Shown: in pieces, positions 25,284-33,127 of the stretch | Layout of the letters: each line of letters starts with the position of its first letter | Numbering within the stretch: the first letter of the stretch is position 1 | Assembly: GCA_027858225.1 (NCBI GenBank) | Contig: JAQIDB010000056.1 | Location: 1-33,127, forward strand | Source: Candidatus Delongbacteria bacterium | Lineage (GTDB): Bacteria > UBA4055 | DNA length: 33,127 nt | Reading direction: 5' to 3' | Program-made: the position numbers and the translations under genes | The notes under the pieces: model-generated | The model's database searches: none | The model's input: only the letters and a program-made list of their open reading frames with translations | What the model was told of the DNA's origin: nothing

Positions 25284-26020
25284 TATATCTCCTTTATTTT
25301 CACAGCAACTGCTTGATATCTGTCCAATTTAGTATCTTTCGTAGCCTTTCTCTTCAAGAACGGTAGTAGTTTTACAAGCTTAAAACCATTTAGTTTCAAT
25401 AATTCTTTAATCTCAACAGAAGTATATCCTCTTTCATAGTGGGTCTCGTCAAAAGAAGCATATTTTCCTTCCTCTTCCCTGATAAAAAACTTCATTTTAC
25501 ATTCTAGGACCAGATTGTCATAATTAAAATTAGAATCGTAAGAAATAAAGAAATCATCAGTTTCTTCTATCCTTACACCTTCCCACTCATCAATAAGACC
25601 AAAAACAGTATTGAAGTCAAAAAGAAAAACACCTCCCTTATTCATTGCCTTATTTGTCGAAGCAAAGCATTTTGATAATTTCTTCTTATCAATAATATAG
25701 TTAATCGTATCAAAACAGGAGATAATGTTATCATACTTCTTCTTTAGCTTAAAATTTATCATATTTTCTTGAAAGAAATCTACTCCCGGATGTTTATATT
25801 CCGATATTTTAATCATTTCTTCGGACATATCTAATCCTGCAACTTCATAACCAAGTTGCCTAAAATAAATCAACTCTTCAGAAGTTCCACATCCCAGATC
25901 AAGTACATTTGTTCTTTCTCCTCCTGCCCCGATGATAAGATCATCGAGATAATCCACAAGATCATTATAATCAAATGGTTGCATTATCATATCGTAATGC
26001 TGTGCTATTTTATTAAACAT
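25283..26020 (-). CDS. Class I SAM-dependent methyltransferase
   Basis: NVLDLGCGTSEELIYFRQLGYEVAGLDMSEEMIKIS; IISCFDTINYI; GGVFLFDFNT. 1 nt overlap with the DUF445 gene. Confidence 0.85.
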   Translation of the reverse strand: MFNKIAQHYDMIMQPFDYNDLVDYLDDLIIGAGGERTNVLDLGCGTSEELIYFRQLGYEVAGLDMSEEMIKISEYKHPGVDFFQENMINFKLKKKYDNIISCFDTINYIIDKKKLSKCFASTNKAMNKGGVFLFDFNTVFGLIDEWEGVRIEETDDFFISYDSNFNYDNLVLECKMKFFIREEEGKYASFDETHYERGYTSVEIKELLKLNGFKLVKLLPFLKRKATKDTKLDRYQAVAVKIKEI

Positions 26021-26043
26021 TATTGTATCTCATAAGTTTATTT

Positions 26044-27717
26044 TTAACAGTAGTAGAAATATTTTAATTCTTCTACTTTCTTTTCATTGCTAATGAAATC
26101 CTTCTTCATTGGAATTCTTAATTCTTTAGCCATCTTTTTCGCTTCAGTAAAATATTTTTTTCTAGCATTCTCAATACTAGCAGGATTAATATCTTTTAAC
26201 TCATAATTTTTTAGAACGTTTAAATCTCTTATTTTTTCTATATGATCCACATTAGTCCAATCTGCAGATTTAATATCAAATTTATATTTAAGTAAAAACT
26301 TTTCACCGTGATCAGCTATAAAATTAATTGCATCTATCAAAAAATCAACATCTTTTTTTGTAAATACATAATGTAAATTTATTCTAGCCCATCCAGGTTT
26401 TACTCCACCAACACCTTGAGTTATCGTCTTTCTGTATTTCTCTGAAGTTTTCATATCAATATTGAGTAATCTATGTCCATAAGGACCTGCACAACTACAT
26501 CCTGCCCTTGATTGAATTCCAAATAGGTCGCTGAGCAATCTAGTTATCAATCTTGGATGAAGATATCTATCTTGATGCTTTATAATAAACGAAATTATTG
26601 GAATTCTTTTTTCTGGGTCTTTATTACCTAGTATTACTACTTTTTCACTGTTTAAGAAGGAGCTAAAAAATAATTGTTTATTCTCTTCTTCTATTTGCTC
26701 AATCAGATCAACACCAATGTTTTCTTTTGTCTCCATTGCCAAAGCAGTTTTGATCGTTTGTAATATTGGAGGAGTTCCTGCTTTTTCTCTAGTTTCAATA
26801 TCTTTAGAATAATCCTGCTTAAAATATCCTACGTAATCTACAGTTCCTCCTCCGGCTGTTGTCGGTGGAAGATCATTCCGATATAATTTCTCATGGAAGA
26901 TTAATACTCCAGCACTACCTGGACCTCCAAGGAATTTATGAGGGGAAAAGAAAATCGCATCATAATAATTATATTTATCCTTTTTCATATTTATATTCAC
27001 ATAAGGAGCTATTGCTGCAAAATCGAAAAATGCATATGCATTATATTTATGAGCTATTCTAGCTATTTCATCAGAATCTGAAATAATGCCGGTAATATTA
27101 GATCCTGCTGAGAACGAACATATTTTAATTCTTTTTTTGTATTTCTTATCTGATAATTTATCTCTTAGATCACTTAAATCAATCAACCCATCATTACCTA
27201 ATTCAATTACCACTAATTCAGCAAAAGCCTCTCTCCACATCAGTTCATTCGTATGATGCTCGTAAGGACCAATGAAAACCACGGGCTTTTCTACATTTAT
27301 CTTTTCTAAAATTTCACAACCTTCACATCCTAAACTTTTAATAGAACTGTAAATTCTGTCTTGTGTTGCTGGAGGGATATAAACTCCAATAATTTCCTGT
27401 AGTTTTTTTAAAGCTCCAGTAGATCCTGATCCTGTAGAAATTATTTTATATTCTTTTCCTGCATTTACATATTTTTTAATATTCTCCTCAGATTGATGAA
27501 GCAGATTTGTGAGGTATCTACCCGTATAATCATCTGTTGTATGTGTATTTGCATAAGATTTTTCGATATTTATCAATTTTTCTTCTATGAAATGTAAATT
27601 CCTACCTGATGCAGTGTAATCAGCATAAAACAAATTTCTTTCACCGTAAGGAGTTTCGATAACTGAGTAATTTCCTATTATTTCTTTTCTGATGTAATCT
27701 AAACTAATTTTTTTCAT
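26044..27717 (-). CDS. PLP-dependent aminotransferase class V (SufS/cysteine-desulfurase-like superfamily)
   Basis: YADYTASGRNLHFIE, TGSGSTGALKKL, FFSPHKFLGGPGSAGVLIFHE (PLP Lys), SRAGCSCAGPYGHRLL. ATG 27717 preferred over TTG 27747. Confidence 0.85.
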   Translation of the reverse strand: MKKISLDYIRKEIIGNYSVIETPYGERNLFYADYTASGRNLHFIEEKLINIEKSYANTHTTDDYTGRYLTNLLHQSEENIKKYVNAGKEYKIISTGSGSTGALKKLQEIIGVYIPPATQDRIYSSIKSLGCEGCEILEKINVEKPVVFIGPYEHHTNELMWREAFAELVVIELGNDGLIDLSDLRDKLSDKKYKKRIKICSFSAGSNITGIISDSDEIARIAHKYNAYAFFDFAAIAPYVNINMKKDKYNYYDAIFFSPHKFLGGPGSAGVLIFHEKLYRNDLPPTTAGGGTVDYVGYFKQDYSKDIETREKAGTPPILQTIKTALAMETKENIGVDLIEQIEEENKQLFFSSFLNSEKVVILGNKDPEKRIPIISFIIKHQDRYLHPRLITRLLSDLFGIQSRAGCSCAGPYGHRLLNIDMKTSEKYRKTITQGVGGVKPGWARINLHYVFTKKDVDFLIDAINFIADHGEKFLLKYKFDIKSADWTNVDHIEKIRDLNVLKNYELKDINPASIENARKKYFTEAKKMAKELRIPMKKDFISNEKKVEELKYFYYC

Positions 27718-27952
27718 AAATTTTACTCGTGGTTTTATTACGAACAATTAACACTATTTTCAAGGACTTTAATATAAAGCAAGTTGATTAAAATCTCTAA
27801 TATTTTATTTATTAAATTGTGGTTAGCAAACCAATTACTTCATTCCATGCTCAAAATTTTATACTTTATATGAATTTAATCATTGTATTTTGAGTCGTAT
27901 GTAATTATTTTGTCTTGATGTTAATAATAAATTTAATTTAGGGGAGTTAATT

Positions 27953-30553
27953 ATGAAAAGATATGTGACACTAGTAGTAATAATTTTTGTTACTATGCTT
28001 ATGTCGAAGCCTATCAAAGAGGATACTGCAAAGAATATTGCTTTAAATTGGTATAAAGCTTATTCTGTAAACAAAACAACACCTAACATTTCTTCGATAG
28101 ATGAAATTAAAACAAATGATCTAGTTGACATTTTCGTATTAAATATGGATAATGGCTTTGTTTTAGTTGCTGGAGATGATGCATCAAGACCTGTACTTGG
28201 ATATTCATTTGACAAAGTATTTGATTATTCTGACGAAAAACCAAATATTAAATATTGGATAGATTCATATAGATCCAATATGCAAGATATCAGGGATAGC
28301 CAACTGGGAAATGAAGTTACACTGATCCAATGGGAAAATATATTAGATGAAAATTTTAGTGTAGATCTTAAAGGTACAAAAGCAGTAGCTCCTTTGTTGA
28401 GTACAACATGGAATCAAAGCCCTATTTACAACGACTATTGCCCTTTAGACGGAGGTAGTTTATCTGTAGTTGGTTGTGTTGCTACAGCAATGTCTCAAAT
28501 CATGAAGTATCATTCGTATCCAATTCATGGTGATAGTGAGTCATCGTACTATTGTGACGATAATAATGTTGATCAAGCACTTTCAGCAAATTATTTTTTC
28601 GCAACATATAATTGGGATGAAATGCCAAATAATTTATCATCAAGCTCAACTCCAACTCAAAAACATGAAGCAGCACAAATATCATATCATGCAGGTGTAT
28701 CTGTAGAAATGATGTATGGTTCTAACGCTTCTGGTGGTTCTGGAGCTTATTCAACTGATGTACCTTATGCACTTAAAACATATTTCAAGTACAGTGCAGA
28801 AGTTGCTCATTACTCAAGAGCTGGATTCAACACTACTCAATGGAAAGATATGATAAATGAGAATTTGGATCGTGCTTTACCTGTTTATTACTCAGGACAG
28901 TCTACAGATGGTGGACATGCTTTTGTCTGTGACGGATATCAAGATGCAGATTATTATCATTTTAATTGGGGATGGGGTGGTTCTTCTGATGGTTATTTTA
29001 CTCTGGATGATGTAAATGGTTTTAGTGATTACCAAGCAATTGTAAAAGATATAATTCCAGGAACAGTTGATCTTGTAGTTGATCCATTTATAGAAGATTT
29101 TCAGAGCAGTGAAGCAGAAATAGTTATAAATCTGAATAATTATTTTACAAGTGTTGCAGGCAATGCAATTAATTATGTTATTGATGCCTCAAGTGATATC
29201 AATGGACTTACTCATTCAATAACAGATAGTATCTTAACTTTAACTAATGTTGTAAATGGACTTTCAAAAATCGCTGTTGTGGCTTCAAATCGTGATGATC
29301 AAATATTTGACATCTTTTATGTGAAATTCGGAGATCCACTACCTTTAGCCGGTTTTGGAAATACATACAATTTAAACTCTTTATCAACGATAAACGCAGG
29401 TAGTAGTCCTTCATTAGATTCAATGGAAAAACTTTCTGTTTCAATGTGGGTAAAACTCAATCAAACAGATATTGCTCAAGGAATAATCTCAAAATCCGAC
29501 AATATTGATACCGGTTGGAATATTCAAATACAAAACAATAACCTTCTAAAGTTTGTTGTTAAAACTGCAGATTCTTTTGAAAGAAGGATTTATAGCTCCA
29601 CTGCTCTTGAAGCAGATAAGTGGTATCATATTGCTGTAGTTTACGATGGTAAAGATTTTGTTGTTTACATCAACGGGGAATTTGATAATCAAAAAACAAC
29701 ATACCCTTCAGCTTCAATAATGGATAATGACGAATTATCTGACCTTTTTATAGGATATGCTCCAGGAATGTATTTTGATGGTTCTATTGATGAAGTATGT
29801 ATCTGGAATCAACCTAAATCATTGGATTTCTTTAGAACTATCTTAGAAACTCAACCTTTAATTTCTGATCCTGATCTTGTATCATACTGGAACATTGATG
29901 AAGGTGGTTTTAGCAGTGACATTATGGATATGAATAATGTAAATAATGCTGTTCTAGAGAATTTTAATTTAGAATACTGGACTAACTCTACCGCACCTGT
30001 TAGATATTTCATCGAAAGAAATACTAATACTTCAGGTACTTTACCTGGGGAGAAGAATGCCGGACTAAATTATTCAGTAGTTGTAAATGGTGATCTTGGA
30101 ACAATGAGTATTTTGGATGCTGCTGCAGGTACTTTCGAGTATACAGCTAATGTAGATGCATTCGGAGTTGATACTTTAACTTATAAGATAGATGATGGTG
30201 CTATTTCATCTGAGATAGTTTCTTTAATAGTAGATATTAAAGACGGTAACAGCATTGACAATGCAACTATTCCTACTTCTGCAATACTACATCAGAACTA
30301 TCCAAATCCTTTCAACCCTGAGACAACTATATCATTTACTATCTTGGATGAAGGTCCTGTGAAACTTGTTGTTTATGATAGAATGGGTAGAAATATTAAA
30401 ACTCTTTCTGAAGGATTTAAAAACCAGGGTGTTCACAATGTTAACTGGGATGGAAAGAATAATTTCGGAGAATCTGTATCTTCGGGAGTTTATTATTACA
30501 TGCTGAAGACAAATAACTTCACTGATGTAAAAAAAGCATTAATGATTAAGTAA
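27953..30553 (+). CDS. Secreted C10 family (streptopain/SpeB-like) cysteine peptidase with LamG-like domain and T9SS-type sorting domain
   Basis: Signal peptide; propeptide-like N-terminus; TTWNQSPIYNDYCPLDGGSLSVVGCVATAMSQIMKYHSYP (catalytic Cys); GGHAFVCDGYQDADYYHFNWGWGGSSDGYF (catalytic His); LamG-like MEKLSVSMWVKLNQT...WYHIAVVYDGKDFVVYINGE; C-terminal LHQNYPNPFNPETTISFTI...GVYYYMLKTNNFTDVKKALMIK. Confidence 0.9.
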   Translation: MKRYVTLVVIIFVTMLMSKPIKEDTAKNIALNWYKAYSVNKTTPNISSIDEIKTNDLVDIFVLNMDNGFVLVAGDDASRPVLGYSFDKVFDYSDEKPNIKYWIDSYRSNMQDIRDSQLGNEVTLIQWENILDENFSVDLKGTKAVAPLLSTTWNQSPIYNDYCPLDGGSLSVVGCVATAMSQIMKYHSYPIHGDSESSYYCDDNNVDQALSANYFFATYNWDEMPNNLSSSSTPTQKHEAAQISYHAGVSVEMMYGSNASGGSGAYSTDVPYALKTYFKYSAEVAHYSRAGFNTTQWKDMINENLDRALPVYYSGQSTDGGHAFVCDGYQDADYYHFNWGWGGSSDGYFTLDDVNGFSDYQAIVKDIIPGTVDLVVDPFIEDFQSSEAEIVINLNNYFTSVAGNAINYVIDASSDINGLTHSITDSILTLTNVVNGLSKIAVVASNRDDQIFDIFYVKFGDPLPLAGFGNTYNLNSLSTINAGSSPSLDSMEKLSVSMWVKLNQTDIAQGIISKSDNIDTGWNIQIQNNNLLKFVVKTADSFERRIYSSTALEADKWYHIAVVYDGKDFVVYINGEFDNQKTTYPSASIMDNDELSDLFIGYAPGMYFDGSIDEVCIWNQPKSLDFFRTILETQPLISDPDLVSYWNIDEGGFSSDIMDMNNVNNAVLENFNLEYWTNSTAPVRYFIERNTNTSGTLPGEKNAGLNYSVVVNGDLGTMSILDAAAGTFEYTANVDAFGVDTLTYKIDDGAISSEIVSLIVDIKDGNSIDNATIPTSAILHQNYPNPFNPETTISFTILDEGPVKLVVYDRMGRNIKTLSEGFKNQGVHNVNWDGKNNFGESVSSGVYYYMLKTNNFTDVKKALMIK

Positions 30554-30571
30554 TATCGTATTACGTAAAAT

Positions 30572-30603
30572 AAAAAAGGTGGAAAAATTTTCCACCTTTT
30601 TTT
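30572..30603. terminator. Bidirectional intrinsic terminator between convergent genes
   Basis: AAAAAAGGTGGAAAAATTTTCCACCTTTTTTT: GGTGGA/TCCACC stem with A-tract on one side and T-tract on the other, between the C10 peptidase stop (30553, +) and gcvT stop (30622, -). Confidence 0.88.
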
Positions 30604-30621
30604 GTTTATAAAATTGTATAT

Positions 30622-31740
30622 TTATAAAAAGTTTTTCATCTTCTTTCGAGACGTTGGTTTAACGAAAGGAGAGGTTGCAATCTTACCTTCAAGAATCCTT
30701 TTCTTTCCTTCTTGGTTAAAAGTTAATTCTGTTTCTTCTGCTAACTCAACTTTAGATCTTAAAAATCCAATAGGTTTATTTCCCAATGTCGGAGAAATTA
30801 CCCCTGACATCACAGTACCGATCACTTGATCATCTTTAAGTACATTCCAGCCCGGCATTGCTTTACTTCTTCCATCCATGATAAAAGGATAAATGAAGTA
30901 TTTAATTCCGGATTCTTTTTCTTTTACCAATACATCTTTACCTATAAAATCATGCTCCCATTCGAAAACAAATCCCCAAGGTGTTCCAATTGCAGGAATT
31001 GTTGGATGTATCTCATGACCATGTAAAGGTAATCCAGCTTCAGTTCTAAGTGAATCTCTTGCACCAAGACCACATGGTTCGATATTATATTTCTCACCTG
31101 CTTCCAGTAGTTTATTCCATAGCTCGATCGCATACTTATTGTCACCGTAGATCTCAAATCCGATCTCACCAGTATAACCAGTTCTTGATAACATTACCGG
31201 AATACCAGCAAGTTCAATATTATCTTTGAATTTGAAGAAACCAAATTTAGTAACTGCTTCTTCCCCACCAAGTTCTTTTATAATCTTTGGAGCATTCGGA
31301 CCTTGTAAGTCTAATTTAAAAGTATTATCACTATTATTTGTAACAGTTACACCTGTAGAAGTATGAGATTTCAACCATTCAAAATCTTCATCAATATTAC
31401 CAGCATTAACTACAAGCATCCATTTCTCTGTAGTAAATTTATAGATAATACAATCATCAATAACTCCACCTTCCGGGTTCAGCATGAAATTATACATGGC
31501 TTGCCCATCAGACATACCTTTAATATTATTACTCAGAAGTCCGGACATCATATCTTCACTTTTTGATCCGATGATATCGAATTCACCCATATGGCAAATA
31601 TCAAAAAGACCAACAGCATCCCTTGTTGCATGATGTTCTGCACTTTGACCTTTGCCATACCATAAAGGCATTTCCCAACCTGCGAAATCCACCATTTTAC
31701 CACCAAGTTTTACATGCTCGTCGTATAAAATAGTCTTCAT
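30622..31740 (-). CDS. gcvT: Aminomethyltransferase, glycine cleavage system T protein
   Basis: MVDFAGWEMPLWY, GLFDICHMGEFDI, LDLQGPNAPKII, SRTGYTGEIGFEIY, CGLGARDSLRTEAGLPLHGHEI. Confidence 0.95.
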   Translation of the reverse strand: MKTILYDEHVKLGGKMVDFAGWEMPLWYGKGQSAEHHATRDAVGLFDICHMGEFDIIGSKSEDMMSGLLSNNIKGMSDGQAMYNFMLNPEGGVIDDCIIYKFTTEKWMLVVNAGNIDEDFEWLKSHTSTGVTVTNNSDNTFKLDLQGPNAPKIIKELGGEEAVTKFGFFKFKDNIELAGIPVMLSRTGYTGEIGFEIYGDNKYAIELWNKLLEAGEKYNIEPCGLGARDSLRTEAGLPLHGHEIHPTIPAIGTPWGFVFEWEHDFIGKDVLVKEKESGIKYFIYPFIMDGRSKAMPGWNVLKDDQVIGTVMSGVISPTLGNKPIGFLRSKVELAEETELTFNQEGKKRILEGKIATSPFVKPTSRKKMKNFL

Positions 31741-31836
31741 TTGTTTCTCCTGTATATCATATTTTAATTACTGATAATTCCAACATCGAATTTAAAAATT
31801 AATATGCTAAATTGCAAAATATTTATTTAATTAATT

Positions 31837-32880
31837 CTATTCAATAAATTTATACATTGCTTTGATTTTTCCAACCCAGTGATCCCGCAGATCATCAGGA
31901 GAAACGATCTCTGCATGTTCACCAAACCCTAACACCCTGGAAATAAGCTCAACTCCACCAGATTCAGGATAGTCAACAGTATATTCGTAATATTCGCCTT
32001 TTTTCTTATCCTTACCGGATCTTGAACTCTGTCCGACCAACCATACTGTTTCTTTTGCTGCTCTGATAACATAGTCCGAATAGAATCTTATTACAGCAGT
32101 ATTTATACTATCATCCAGGAAAATCCCAAAAGATCCTTTAATATCTATATCAAATTCATGGTGTTCTCTGAATTTATCTTTTGAAACGGTCATGTTCTCA
32201 ATAAAAGAAAGGTTGTATGTCCTTATAACTCCACTGTCACCTGCTTTATTTTTATTTACCAGATAAGCTATCAAATACCATTTACCGTGATAATGAACTA
32301 TTTTAAGTGGTTCAGCTATAGTTCTGAGTCCATTATATTTGTAAGAGAGTAGTTTTTTTCTTTTAATGCTCGTGATTATACTTTCAATCAAGTTCTTGAA
32401 TTTAATCTTCATATTTAGCTTGTAATGGTATGATATATGATAATCTATGTATTCTGAAAGATCTCTATCCTGCTGCGGAACAAATTTTTCAAGTACTCTG
32501 AGGATCTGATTGTAATCAGTAATTTTTTTTCCTTTTTCCTTTGGATTTATTGGTGGAAAGAAATATTCACTTTCAACTAGGCTTTTAACAAAACTGTAAA
32601 ATAAAAGCATTTCGTTGTTCGTATTCAATTTATCGAAAGTATCAAGAATATCTTCATCTTTTTTTGAAAGTACTGAGGATCTATCTACTGCATAAACATT
32701 TTTCTTGTTATCGTAAACAATTGGGAGTTCCATTATCTTTCTAAGGTCCTCTATGAGCCTTTTAAATGTCCTGCTGCTTATCTGTGTTTCATCACAGAAC
32801 TTCAACATATCAAGTTCACCTTTTGAATTCAGTTTCTCGAATGCCATTAATAATCTTTGAATTGGTTTCTTTTCTGCCAT
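31837..32880 (-). CDS. WYL domain-containing transcriptional regulator (YafY/PafBC-like, N-terminal HTH)
   Basis: N-terminal CDETQISSRTFKRLIEDLRKIMELPIVYD (HTH), WYL-region KKLLSYKYNGLRTIAEPLKIVHYHGKWYLIAYLVNKN and C-terminal SRVLGFGEHAEIVSPDDLRDHWVGKIKAM. Confidence 0.88.
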   Translation of the reverse strand: MAEKKPIQRLLMAFEKLNSKGELDMLKFCDETQISSRTFKRLIEDLRKIMELPIVYDNKKNVYAVDRSSVLSKKDEDILDTFDKLNTNNEMLLFYSFVKSLVESEYFFPPINPKEKGKKITDYNQILRVLEKFVPQQDRDLSEYIDYHISYHYKLNMKIKFKNLIESIITSIKRKKLLSYKYNGLRTIAEPLKIVHYHGKWYLIAYLVNKNKAGDSGVIRTYNLSFIENMTVSKDKFREHHEFDIDIKGSFGIFLDDSINTAVIRFYSDYVIRAAKETVWLVGQSSRSGKDKKKGEYYEYTVDYPESGGVELISRVLGFGEHAEIVSPDDLRDHWVGKIKAMYKFIE

Positions 32881-32927
32881 GCTTTGATCCTATTATAAAA
32901 TTCTATATTTTACAATTTACTATTTAC

Positions 32928-33023
32928 TGACATTTTTATCAATGATAAAATGTCATTGCGAGGATTTTATAAATCCGTGGCAATCTTTTGTGTTTTGCCA
33001 CGCCAAGTGGGAAGGCGTGGGCA
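32928..33023. repeat. REP-like palindromic element cluster (three consecutive hairpins)
   Basis: TGACATTTTTATC/GATAAAATGTCA (32928-32955); ATTGC-GA-GGATTT-TAT-AAATCC-GTG-GCAAT (32955-32984); TGCCACGCC...GGCGTGGGCA (32996-33022). The second and third have GC-richer stems than the surrounding DNA. Confidence 0.65.
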
Positions 33024-33127
33024 GACTGTGTCATAATTAACAGAATAAATTCTTGCAAAAAGTGTAAAAGATTAATATTTTCTTAGGTATATAGTTAACC
33101 TCAAAATCATATATCACATTAGGACAT

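Noticed and set aside
31741-31836. Possible glycine riboswitch upstream of gcvT
   Set aside because: Only ~96 nt of AT-rich DNA separates gcvT from the preceding gene, and no tandem glycine aptamer-like conserved elements were visible.

Overview
AT-rich bacterial chromosomal window. Two secreted proteins end in a 'NYPNPFNP' Por/T9SS-type C-terminal sorting domain, which suggests an FCB-superphylum lineage (Delongbacteria/Cloacimonadota-like; an inference only). The + strand left arm carries a secreted Amidase_6-like protein, a ParD/ParE toxin-antitoxin pair with a clear promoter/operator, an RlmF-like rRNA methyltransferase, a prepilin peptidase with a very large cytoplasmic-loop insertion, an IscS/NifS-IscU pair (the IscU appears fused to a MIP18/DUF59-like domain) and an RlmL-like methyltransferase. 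From about 10.26 to 27.7 kb the genes lie on the - strand. They form an envelope/glycan/lipid-flavoured block: a TPR lipoprotein, an acyl-ACP/CoA synthetase split by a homopolymer frameshift, separate heptose kinase (RfaE1) and adenylyltransferase (RfaE2), HAD-IB phosphatase, CDP-alcohol phosphatidyltransferase with an extra soluble domain, GT4, methyltransferase, NodB deacetylase, and a VCBS-repeat T9SS cargo with a GH-like core. These are followed by an apparently catalytically dead NlpC/P60-like protein, DUF445, a SAM methyltransferase and a class V aminotransferase. The right end has a C10 (streptopain-like) T9SS cargo peptidase, GcvT, a WYL regulator and a REP-like palindromic cluster. 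I saw no CRISPR array, rRNA, tRNA or intact transposase. I cannot demonstrate a wholly new system. The best candidates for novelty are the prepilin-peptidase insertion, the IscU-MIP18 fusion with its intercistronic hairpin, the phosphatidyltransferase with an appended C-terminal domain, the dead NlpC/P60-like protein and the acyl-ACP synthetase frameshift. All family calls come from motif recognition by eye; no database search was run.
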